A program made the translations under genes and the position numbers. This document shows positions 1 to 8,631 of a stretch of 48,279 nt of DNA, piece after piece. The DNA is from Bacteroidetes bacterium MED-G21 (lineage in GTDB: Bacteria; Bacteroidota; Bacteroidia; Flavobacteriales; UBA7430). Position 1 is the stretch's first letter. Each line of letters opens with the position of its first letter. Under the pieces are notes generated by a model. The model saw only the letters and a list, made by a program, of their open reading frames with translations. It ran no database searches and was not told where the DNA came from. The stretch is from positions 1 to 48,279 of the forward strand of contig NTKG01000004.1 of assembly GCA_002457305.1 (NCBI GenBank). Direction: 5' to 3'.

Positions 1-2
1 TA

Positions 3-605
3 GATTATCATCCACATCCTGTATATGATCATTTTGGTGATTTAATTGATAAGAGTCAAGCTATCAATTATTTAAGTCTTGATGGTTCAAAAAAATACCT
101 TCTTTTTTTTGGTTTCATTAGAAAGTATAAAGGATTGGATTTATTACTTGATGCATTGCCAAATTTCCCAGAAAATGTTGAACTCATTGTGGCTGGCGAA
201 TTTTACGATAATGAGTCGGAATATAAAGTTCAAGTATCTAGATTAGGTGTTGAGCATAAAGTGCATTTTTTCTCAGATTTTATTCCAGAAAATAAAGTTA
301 ATTTATTCTTCTCAGCCTGTGATCTGGTAGTTCAACCATATAAATCTGCTACACAAAGTGGTGTGGCTCAAATTGCATACCATTTTAATAAACCGATATT
401 GGTTACAAATGTTGGTGGGCTTCCAGAAATTGTACCTCATAAAAAAGTAGGTTATGTTGTTGATTTAAGTTCAAAAGCTATAGCAGAAGCTGTAAAAGAT
501 TTTTATGCTCACAATAGAGAATTAAATTTTATTGATAATGTCAAAATCGTGAAGCAAAAATATTCTTGGTCAAATATGGCCACTCAAATCCTCAAATCTG
601 ACTAA
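3..605 (+). CDS. Glycosyltransferase family 4-like protein, C-terminal part (5' truncated by window)
   Basis: Frame is open from the window edge (DYHPHPVYDHFGDLIDKSQA...KKYLLFFGFIRKYKGLDLLLDAL) into the 135-605 ORF. GT-B features: 'FFGFIRKYKGLDLLLDALP', 'QPYKSATQSGVAQIAYHFNKPILVTNVGGLPEIV'. Confidence 0.85.
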   Translation, partial: DYHPHPVYDHFGDLIDKSQAINYLSLDGSKKYLLFFGFIRKYKGLDLLLDALPNFPENVELIVAGEFYDNESEYKVQVSRLGVEHKVHFFSDFIPENKVNLFFSACDLVVQPYKSATQSGVAQIAYHFNKPILVTNVGGLPEIVPHKKVGYVVDLSSKAIAEAVKDFYAHNRELNFIDNVKIVKQKYSWSNMATQILKSD

Positions 606-643
606 AGGGATATTTTGTAAATTGGTACTTTAATAATTATACT

Positions 644-1357
644 ATGAACAAAAGACTATTATTAGGATTGTGTTTTTTAAATACTCTTTTTCTAAGTGCT
701 CAGAATCTTGTAGATGAAAATGGTTTAAAACAAGGTAATTGGAGTAAAAAATATGATTGGGGAACGACCCGTTATGAAGGTGCATTTCAGGACGACAAAG
801 AAGTAGGTGTTTTTCGTTTTTATGACCAGAATGGTAAGCTTATCTCTGAGCGAACATATGAAACACCTGGGGGCATTTCTAATGCCATTATGTATAGACC
901 TAATGGCGCTATAGAAGCAAAAGGAAAATTTGATGGGAATAATAAAAATGGTGTATGGAAATATTACAGTAAGAGTGGGTATATTATTTCACAAGATCAA
1001 TATACTGATGGTTTAAAAGACGGTCCTGAATATGTTTTTTACCCTGACAGTTCTATCGCTGAATTGATTGAATGGAAGTCAGATGAAAAAAATGGAGAAT
1101 GGTCAAAATATTCTATTACAGGTAAACATTCCTTAAAAGCATCTTACTATAAAAATCAACTCAATGGTGAATATATAGAGTATTTTGAAGATGGAAAAAA
1201 CAAGGTCCAGGGTGTTTATAAAAAAGGATTGAAAGATGGAAATTGGGTCTATTATTCAACGAATGGATCTCAAGAAAAAATACAAGTATATCAGTATGGT
1301 GATTTGATTAAAACACTTACTAAAGAAAATGGTGAGATTAAGACCATACAACATTGA
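644..1357 (+). CDS. Secreted YwqK-like / MORN-variant repeat protein
   Basis: Signal peptide (MNKRLLLGLCFLNTLFLSAQ) and repeated 'NGxxxxxGxyKnGxkdGxWxyY' units. Confidence 0.75.
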   Translation: MNKRLLLGLCFLNTLFLSAQNLVDENGLKQGNWSKKYDWGTTRYEGAFQDDKEVGVFRFYDQNGKLISERTYETPGGISNAIMYRPNGAIEAKGKFDGNNKNGVWKYYSKSGYIISQDQYTDGLKDGPEYVFYPDSSIAELIEWKSDEKNGEWSKYSITGKHSLKASYYKNQLNGEYIEYFEDGKNKVQGVYKKGLKDGNWVYYSTNGSQEKIQVYQYGDLIKTLTKENGEIKTIQH

Positions 1358-1415
1358 TTGTCTTTTTTATTATCCTCAAAATTGATTTTATTTAGTAATA
1401 TGATTGAGATAGAAG

Positions 1416-2360
1416 ATGATAAACAATAGAGTTACTAAATTATTTGGCATCGAAATTCCTTTAATACAAGCTGGCATGATTTGGTGTAGTGGTTGGGAAT
1501 TGGCCTCTGCTGTAAGTAATGCAGGAGGACTTGGTATTATTGGTGCTGGATCGATGTATCCTGAAGTATTGAAAGAGCAAATTAAAAAATGTAAGGCAGC
1601 AACTAATAAACCTTTTGCAGTAAACTTACCTTTGCTTTATCCGAGTATTGAAGCACATGTGCAAACCATTATAGAGGAAAAGATTCCTATTGTTTTTACT
1701 TCTGCAGGAAGTCCAAAAAAATGGACATCTCTATTTAAACAGCATGGAATTAAAGTTGTTCATGTTGTATCTAATGTAATATTTGCTAAGAAATCTGAAG
1801 CTGCAGGAGTAGATGCTATTGTTGCTGAAGGATTTGAGGCTGGTGGTCATAATGGAAGGGAAGAAACCACTACGATGTGTTTAATTCCTGTTGTTGCAGA
1901 GTCTGTATCTATTCCTGTTATTGCTGCAGGTGGAATAGGTTCTGGTAAAGCTATGGCAGCTGCTTTTGCTTTGGGTGCTGAAGGTGTTCAAATTGGATCT
2001 AGATTTGTAGTGACTCCAGAATCTTCTGCACACATTAATTTTAAAAATGCAATTGTGGCTGCAAACGAAGGTTCAACAGAGTTAACTTTAAAAGAATTGA
2101 CTCCTGTTAGACTTATGAAAAACAAATTTTATCATCAAATTCAGGATGCTTATAGCAATAATGCTTCTGATGATGAATTAAAAGAAATCCTAGGTAGGGC
2201 AAGGGCTAAAATGGGTATGTTTGAAGGTGATCTTGATGAAGGTGAACTTGAAATTGGTCAAATTTCATCAGCTATATCTGATATTAAACCAGCACATTTA
2301 ATTGTTGACGAAATCATGCAAGAATTTCATTTAACGATTTCTCAACTTCAAAAATATTAG
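1416..2360 (+). CDS. Nitronate monooxygenase / FabK-like FMN-dependent oxidoreductase
   Basis: 'IPLIQAGMIWCSGWELASAVSNAGGLGIIGAGSM', 'VAEGFEAGGHNGR', 'IPVIAAGGIGSGKAMAAAFALGAEGVQIGSRF' are hallmarks of the NMO/FabK TIM barrel. Confidence 0.88.
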   Translation: MINNRVTKLFGIEIPLIQAGMIWCSGWELASAVSNAGGLGIIGAGSMYPEVLKEQIKKCKAATNKPFAVNLPLLYPSIEAHVQTIIEEKIPIVFTSAGSPKKWTSLFKQHGIKVVHVVSNVIFAKKSEAAGVDAIVAEGFEAGGHNGREETTTMCLIPVVAESVSIPVIAAGGIGSGKAMAAAFALGAEGVQIGSRFVVTPESSAHINFKNAIVAANEGSTELTLKELTPVRLMKNKFYHQIQDAYSNNASDDELKEILGRARAKMGMFEGDLDEGELEIGQISSAISDIKPAHLIVDEIMQEFHLTISQLQKY

Positions 2361-2390
2361 CTTTTGATACTTTTATTCAATTAAGATTTC

Positions 2391-3644
2391 ATGTTTACTA
2401 CTAAATTTTTTAAAACCTTAGGTCCAGGTATATTGTTTGCCACTACTGCGATTGGAGTATCTCACTTAGTTCAATCTACTAGAGCAGGAGCTGAATATGG
2501 ATTTGCACTTATTGGATTTGTATTGATGGCTAACATTTTAAAATATCCTTTTTTTGAATACGGTTCTCGTTATGCCAATGCAACTGGGAAAAGTCTTATT
2601 TATGGATACAATAAAATGGGTAAAGGAATGCTTCTACTGTATCTTTTAATTACTTTAATATCAATGTTTACTGTTGCAGCAGCAGTTACATATGTTTGTG
2701 TAGGTCTTATGATCAATCTCTTTCAACTTTCCTTAAACCCTTCAGAAGCATCTATTCTCTTAATGGCTATTTGTATGGTCATCTTATTAAGTGGTAAGTT
2801 TAGTTTATTGGACAGTCTTATTAAATTAATTGGAGCTGTTTTATTAGTCTCGACTTTTATTGCCTTTTTAATGACCCTATGGCATGGGCCAATAGTTAGT
2901 TGGGAGCAATTAGTATTGCCTATTGAATTTGATAAAAGCAATGTATTTTTCATTATTGCTTTGATGGGATGGATGCCTACTGCAGTTGATCTTTCTACAT
3001 GGAATTCCATTTGGACTCTTGAACGAATAAAACAAACAGATTACCTTCCTACTTTAGATGAAACATTGAAAGAATTTAATATAGGATACTGGATTTCTGC
3101 TGCCCTTTCAATTTGTTTTGTAACATTAGGTGCTTTTTTACTTTATGGCTCAGATACCCAACTTTCTAACAGCTCTGCAGTTTTTGCCAATCAAGTTGTT
3201 GGCATGTTTACTTCTACTTTAGTAAGAGGTGCTTATTATTTTATTGCTGTATCTGCATTTTCAGTCATGTTTAGTACATGTATTACGGTGTATGATGGTT
3301 ATTCTAGAGCCATGTCTGAAACTACAGCACTGCTTTTAGAGGTAACTCGTAAAGAAATAAAAACTTATAAAATTTGGTTAAGTATTGTACTTTTTGGGGC
3401 ATTTATTGTCATTCATCGTTTTATAGGGAACTTTAAGGAGTTGGTAGATTTAGCTACAATTATTTCTTTTGTAATAGCACCGTTAATAGCTGTTGTGAAC
3501 TACAAACTTGTCCTTTCAGATGATTTAACAACTGAAGAAAAACCCAATTTAATGATGCGTATTTTATCAGTCTTGGGAATTATATATTTGTTGGTGTTTA
3601 GCATTTTATTTTTAGCAATCAAATTCGATTTTATACAATTATAA
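2391..3644 (+). CDS. Divergent Nramp-family-like transporter
   Basis: About 11 hydrophobic segments; N-terminus 'LGPGILFATTAIGVSHLVQSTRAGAEYGFALIGFVLMANILKYP' aligns by eye with Nramp TM1-2, but the DPGN and MPH motifs are not conserved. Confidence 0.75.
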   Translation: MFTTKFFKTLGPGILFATTAIGVSHLVQSTRAGAEYGFALIGFVLMANILKYPFFEYGSRYANATGKSLIYGYNKMGKGMLLLYLLITLISMFTVAAAVTYVCVGLMINLFQLSLNPSEASILLMAICMVILLSGKFSLLDSLIKLIGAVLLVSTFIAFLMTLWHGPIVSWEQLVLPIEFDKSNVFFIIALMGWMPTAVDLSTWNSIWTLERIKQTDYLPTLDETLKEFNIGYWISAALSICFVTLGAFLLYGSDTQLSNSSAVFANQVVGMFTSTLVRGAYYFIAVSAFSVMFSTCITVYDGYSRAMSETTALLLEVTRKEIKTYKIWLSIVLFGAFIVIHRFIGNFKELVDLATIISFVIAPLIAVVNYKLVLSDDLTTEEKPNLMMRILSVLGIIYLLVFSILFLAIKFDFIQL

Positions 3645-3645
3645 C

Positions 3646-4881
3646 ATGATAAATTTTGAAAAATTCGAATTGGATAATGGTTTAAAAGTTATTGTTCATC
3701 AAGATAAAAGTACACCTATAGTTGCTTTTAATTTATTGTATGATGTAGGTGCGCGGGATGAAGACCCTACTAGAACTGGATTTGCTCATTTATTTGAACA
3801 TTTGATGTTTGGTGGTTCTGTTAATATTTCTAATTATGATGAGATTGTTGAGAAGGCTGGTGGTCAGAATAATGCCTTTACCTCTAATGATATTACCAAT
3901 TACTATATTACACTTCCAAAAGAAAATTTAGAACAAGCCTTTCGTTTGGAATCTGATCGAATGCTTGGTTTAGCATTTACCCCTAAAAGTTTAGAGGTTC
4001 AACGCCAGGTTGTTGTTGAAGAGTTTAAACAGAATTATTTAAATCAGCCCTATGGTGATATTCACTTATTATTAAGACCACTTGCTTATAAAAAACATCC
4101 TTATCAATGGCCTACTATTGGTAAAGAAGTATCGCATATTGAAAATGCTACTATGGATGAAGTGAAATCTTTTTTTTATAAGCATTACGCTCCTAATAAT
4201 GCTATATTAGTTGTTGCTGGAGATGTTGAACTTGACCAAGTTAAGTACTTATCTGAAAAGTGGTTTGGTTCAATTGAGCGAAGAGAATACCATATTAGAA
4301 ATATTACTAATGAACCTAAGCAAACCAAAGCTCGTATTTTAAAAGTTGAGCGAGATGTGCCTGTTGACGTAATTTATAAAGCTTTTCATATGTGTGCTCG
4401 AACGCACGAAGATTTTTTTGCTACGGATTTGATTTCTGATATTTTATCTCGTGGTCATTCGTCAAGATTAAATCATTCGCTCGTAAAAGAACAAAAATTG
4501 TTTACAAATATTGATGCATTTGTTGGTGGTTCGATGGACAGTGGTTTGTTTTATTTTGCTGGTAAGTTAGCACCAAATATTACATTGCAAGAGGCAGAGA
4601 GTGGTATTGATGTAGAAATAGAAAAATTGAAAGCCAATTTGGTGTCAGATAATGAGCTTAGAAAAGTTAAAAATAAAGTGATATCCGCTCATATGTTTTC
4701 TGAGCTTAATGTGTTAAATAAAGCTATGAATTTAGCTACTTCAGAATTGATAGGTGATGCTAATTTAGTAAATAAGCAAATCGATCTTTATGAGGCGGTT
4801 ACTTCGGATAAAATTCTGACCATAGCTCAAGATATTTTTAGAAAAGAAAATTCAAATACTTTGTATTACCACACCAAATAG
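3646..4881 (+). CDS. M16 family zinc peptidase, catalytic-type subunit
   Basis: HxxEH motif in 'GFAHLFEHLMFGGS'; 'NAFTSNDITNYYITLPKENLEQAFRLESDRM' typical of M16. Confidence 0.93.
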   Translation: MINFEKFELDNGLKVIVHQDKSTPIVAFNLLYDVGARDEDPTRTGFAHLFEHLMFGGSVNISNYDEIVEKAGGQNNAFTSNDITNYYITLPKENLEQAFRLESDRMLGLAFTPKSLEVQRQVVVEEFKQNYLNQPYGDIHLLLRPLAYKKHPYQWPTIGKEVSHIENATMDEVKSFFYKHYAPNNAILVVAGDVELDQVKYLSEKWFGSIERREYHIRNITNEPKQTKARILKVERDVPVDVIYKAFHMCARTHEDFFATDLISDILSRGHSSRLNHSLVKEQKLFTNIDAFVGGSMDSGLFYFAGKLAPNITLQEAESGIDVEIEKLKANLVSDNELRKVKNKVISAHMFSELNVLNKAMNLATSELIGDANLVNKQIDLYEAVTSDKILTIAQDIFRKENSNTLYYHTK

Positions 4882-6162
4882 ATGAAGATGTTAGACAGAA
4901 GTCAGGAAATTTATTTTCAAGAGATTCAAATGCCTAAGTTCTTAGTAGCTAAAACCTTACGTTTGGCTAATTCTATAGAAGTTTATGTGATGGAAGGAGG
5001 CGCACAAGAGTTGTGTCGTTTAGATATGGTTTTTGAAGCAGGATCAAAAGTTCAAAATAAGGCCTTGCAAGCAAGTATGTGTAATGCCATGCTTTTTGAA
5101 GGGACTTCCAATAGAAAGGGAGAAGAGATCCACGAAATTCTAGACTTTTATGGCGCTTACACCCAGTTAGATATCAATTCTGATAGAGCTGTTGTAAGCC
5201 TTTACACGCTCAATAAATATTTTGATAAGGTATTACCCATATTTATTGATGCCATAAAAAATGCCGATTTTTCCGAAGATGAATTCAAAGTTATTTTGGC
5301 ACAGAATAAACAAAGTTTTATTATCAATTCTGAAAAAGTGGAATTTAAAGCCAGAAATACCTTTTTCAAAACTATATTCGAAGATCATTCTTATGGACTT
5401 TCTGCGCGTATAGAAGATTTTGATAATATCTTCCCAGAAGATCTTGTTAACTTTCACGATGCGTATTACAAGAATGCTGCTATGAAAGTATATATAGCAG
5501 GTATGATGCCTAAGAATGGGGAAGCCATATTAAATCAATATTTAGGGACTTGGAAGCTAAAAAAGATGCCTTCAGTTCAGGAATATTCTCCAGAAGTTAA
5601 AAATGATAAAATTCATATTACTAAAGAAGGTGCTTTACAGTCGGCCATTAGAATAGGTCGGGTTTGCTTTAATTCTCACCATAAAGATTACCACCAATTA
5701 AAGTTTTTATCAGTTGTTTTAGGAGGCTATTTTGGTTCACGTTTAATGAGTAATATTAGAGAAGATAAAGGCTTAACTTATGGGATAGGTGCTATATGTG
5801 TGCATCAGGAAGAAAGTGGCTATTTTAGTATTTCTACTGAAGTAAAAGGAGAAGGAACGCAATTGGCTTTACAAGAAATTTATTATGAGCTAAGGCGTTT
5901 ACGAGAAGAATTAATTTCTGATGAAGAACTCAGCCTGGTAAAAAATTATATCATGGGGCAAATTTTAAATTCTGCTGATGGTCCTTTTGCACAGGCCAGT
6001 TTACTGAAAAACATGCATGTTCAGGGCGTAGGATTTGAATTTTACGAAAGTTATCAGAAGATACTCGATAATATAGACGCTAGAGCATTAAAAGATTTGG
6101 CAAATAAATATTTAAAAGAAGAATATCTATGCGAAATTATTGTTGGAAATACATCATTTTAA
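4882..6162 (+). CDS. M16 family peptidase-like protein, non-catalytic-type subunit
   Basis: M16 fold features ('LGGYFGSRLMSNIREDKGLTYGIGA') without HxxEH; directly follows the catalytic-type paralogue. Confidence 0.9.
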   Translation: MKMLDRSQEIYFQEIQMPKFLVAKTLRLANSIEVYVMEGGAQELCRLDMVFEAGSKVQNKALQASMCNAMLFEGTSNRKGEEIHEILDFYGAYTQLDINSDRAVVSLYTLNKYFDKVLPIFIDAIKNADFSEDEFKVILAQNKQSFIINSEKVEFKARNTFFKTIFEDHSYGLSARIEDFDNIFPEDLVNFHDAYYKNAAMKVYIAGMMPKNGEAILNQYLGTWKLKKMPSVQEYSPEVKNDKIHITKEGALQSAIRIGRVCFNSHHKDYHQLKFLSVVLGGYFGSRLMSNIREDKGLTYGIGAICVHQEESGYFSISTEVKGEGTQLALQEIYYELRRLREELISDEELSLVKNYIMGQILNSADGPFAQASLLKNMHVQGVGFEFYESYQKILDNIDARALKDLANKYLKEEYLCEIIVGNTSF

Positions 6163-7001
6163 TTCTTTTACCAGCCTTTAATCTAATTGCTCAAGATTAC
6201 AGTTGGTGGAATGAAACACACTACTGGGATGGCCAAAGCCATTGGTCTTCTTATATGAAAGTTTCACCTGCTTTTATGGGGCCTAATGCCTTTCCAATCC
6301 CTTTTGCAGAAAAAATGATTCTTAAACCTGAGTTTGATGTCCGATTTAGTAATCATCTGAATTCAGGTGAGACAGCAAGGGATGTATACATGCGTTTTGC
6401 CTTACCAATAGGTGAAAAAGCAAGTTTAAAGTTTTCTATGAACCCCATTGAGTATTTTGAAATGGATTCTGTAATTAGGAATGATAGGGTGGTTCGAGAT
6501 GAATTCCCAAAAGGCTATGCTAGCGGAGATCTTTTGGTAGAGATGAATGCACTTATTTTTAAAAATATAAACACACAGTTTATTTTTAATATGGGCTTAA
6601 AAACTGCTTCTGGTTCACAATTTAGAAATGCAAGATATACTGATAGTCCCGCGTATTATTTTGATTTGTCTTACCATTTAGAAAAAAGTGTAACTGAAGA
6701 TTTAAGTTATGATTTAGGTGCATTGTTGGGTTTGTATGTGTGGCAGACTTATATGGTAAATAACCGTCAAAATGATGCAATATTAGGCGCTTTAACATTT
6801 AATCTCTCTTATAAAGATTATACACTTAGTAATTCTTTAAGAGGTTTTAAAGGTTACTTGGGAAATGGAGACTTCCCATTGTTGTATGCTGCCAAAATTT
6901 CTAGAAATTGGAATGCTTATGAGCTCTATTTACAAAAGCAAGTATCCTTTCATGATTATCCATATAATTCTATTCAGTTAGGTTTTAAGCTTTATTTATA
7001 A
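6129..7001 (+). CDS. Secreted/outer-membrane-like hypothetical protein
   Basis: Signal peptide MRNYCWKYIILILLPAFNLIAQ; alternating beta-strand-like sequence with aromatic terminus 'SIQLGFKLYL'; start overlaps upstream gene by 34 nt. Confidence 0.7.
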   Translation: MRNYCWKYIILILLPAFNLIAQDYSWWNETHYWDGQSHWSSYMKVSPAFMGPNAFPIPFAEKMILKPEFDVRFSNHLNSGETARDVYMRFALPIGEKASLKFSMNPIEYFEMDSVIRNDRVVRDEFPKGYASGDLLVEMNALIFKNINTQFIFNMGLKTASGSQFRNARYTDSPAYYFDLSYHLEKSVTEDLSYDLGALLGLYVWQTYMVNNRQNDAILGALTFNLSYKDYTLSNSLRGFKGYLGNGDFPLLYAAKISRNWNAYELYLQKQVSFHDYPYNSIQLGFKLYL

Positions 7002-7078
7002 AAAATCTATTTATTTTAAATTTAAGAATATCTTTTTTAGCTTAAATATCATATCAATATATCTTTTGAATTTCATTA

Positions 7079-7108
7079 TTGAAGCGAGCGTGTTTTTTAT
7101 TATATTTG
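7079..7108 (+). promoter_or_regulatory. Candidate Bacteroidota-type promoter for guaB
   Basis: TTG (7079-7081), N19, TATATTTG (7101-7108), matching the TTG-N17-23-TAnnTTTG pattern; about 30 nt upstream of guaB ATG. Confidence 0.6.
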
Positions 7109-7138
7109 CTCGCAATTATCATCTAAAATTGCATTCTA

Positions 7139-8617
7139 ATGGATTTACATTCTGCAGATAAATTTATCGGTGAAGGCCTAACTTACGACGATGTTTTATT
7201 AGTTCCAGCTTATTCTGAAGTTTTACCTCGTGATGTTAATATTACATCTAAATTTTCAAGAAATATATCCTTAAATACGCCTATCGTTTCAGCTGCTATG
7301 GATACGGTTTCTGAATCAGCTATGGCTATTGCTATTGCACGTGAAGGAGGGATTTCAGTTTTACATAAAAATATGAGTATTAAAGATCAAGCAAAAGAAG
7401 TTCGCTCTGTAAAACGTGCTGAATCTGGAATGATATTAGATCCTGTAACTCTTGAGCATACTGCAAAAGTTTCTGATGCAAAGCGTATGATGAAAGAATT
7501 CAGCATTGGAGGTATACCTGTTGTTGATGACTCTGGAAAGCTTTTAGGTATTGTTACCAATAGAGATTTACGTTTTGTGAAAAAAGATACTCTATCTGTT
7601 GAAGATGTTATGACTGGAGATGGTTTGGTTGTGACGAAAGAGAATACAACGCTAGCTCAAGCTGAAGACATACTTCAAAAGCATAAAATTGAAAAATTAC
7701 CTGTAGTAGATGACCGTAATCATTTGGTAGGATTAATAACTTATAGAGATATAATCAAAGTTCGAGTTCAGCCTAACTCTAATAAAGATTCATATGGTCG
7801 TTTAAGAGTAGCTGCAGCTGTTGGTGTAACATCAGATGCTTTAAGTCGAGTTGAAGCTCTTGTTGAAGCAGGTGTAGATGCAGTAGTTGTAGATACAGCT
7901 CATGGACATACAAAAGGCGTTGTAAATACTTTAAAAGTAATTAAGAAAAAATATCCAAATTTAGATGTTGTTGTTGGAAATGTTGCAACAGCTGAGGCAG
8001 CAAAATATTTGGTAAATGCTGGAGCTGATGGCATTAAAGTTGGAATTGGTCCAGGTTCTATTTGTACGACCAGAGTTGTTGCAGGCGTTGGAGTACCTCA
8101 ATTATCTGCTGTAATGACTGTTGCTGATGCAGTTAAAGGAACTGGTGTCCCAGTAATAGCTGATGGTGGTATCAGATATACTGGTGATATTGTTAAAGCA
8201 ATTTCTGCTGGTGCTGACTCAGTTATGCTAGGTTCTTTATTAGCTGGTACAGAAGAATCACCAGGAGAAAAAATTATTTACGAAGGACGAAAGTATAAGA
8301 CTTATCGTGGAATGGGATCTATTGATGCAATGAAAGCTGGTTCTAAAGACCGTTATTTTCAAGATATTGAAGATGATCATCAGAAGTTGGTTCCAGAAGG
8401 AATTGTTGGACGAGTTGATTATAAAGGTACTTTAGCAGAAGTTATGTATCAGTTTGTTGGAGGATTAAGGGCAGGAATGGGTTATTGTGGGTCAAAAGAT
8501 ATTTTAACATTGAAAGAAAAAGCTCAATTTGTAAGAATAACCAGTGCTGGTGTCATTGAATCTCATCCTCACGATGTAACGATTACACGCGAAGCACCTA
8601 ATTATAGTAGAAAGTAA
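7139..8617 (+). CDS. guaB: IMP dehydrogenase
   Basis: Full-length; '[21 protein letters not shown]', two CBS domains, catalytic loop '[20 protein letters not shown]', '[10 protein letters not shown]'. Confidence 0.98.
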   Translation: MDLHSADKFIGEGLTYDDVLLVPAYSEVLPRDVNITSKFSRNISLNTPIVSAAMDTVSESAMAIAIAREGGISVLHKNMSIKDQAKEVRSVKRAESGMILDPVTLEHTAKVSDAKRMMKEFSIGGIPVVDDSGKLLGIVTNRDLRFVKKDTLSVEDVMTGDGLVVTKENTTLAQAEDILQKHKIEKLPVVDDRNHLVGLITYRDIIKVRVQPNSNKDSYGRLRVAAAVGVTSDALSRVEALVEAGVDAVVVDTAHGHTKGVVNTLKVIKKKYPNLDVVVGNVATAEAAKYLVNAGADGIKVGIGPGSICTTRVVAGVGVPQLSAVMTVADAVKGTGVPVIADGGIRYTGDIVKAISAGADSVMLGSLLAGTEESPGEKIIYEGRKYKTYRGMGSIDAMKAGSKDRYFQDIEDDHQKLVPEGIVGRVDYKGTLAEVMYQFVGGLRAGMGYCGSKDILTLKEKAQFVRITSAGVIESHPHDVTITREAPNYSRK

Positions 8618-8631
8618 AAGCATATTTTAAA

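Noticed and set aside
644-1357. YwqK-like protein as part of a toxin-antitoxin or polymorphic-toxin module
   Set aside because: YwqK-like MORN repeats are widespread in Bacteroidota and no toxin gene is adjacent; neighbours are metabolic.
2723-3010. 95-aa minus-strand ORF inside the Nramp-like gene
   Set aside because: Fully antisense to a well-supported membrane protein gene; composition reflects the opposite strand's codons and no domain is recognisable.
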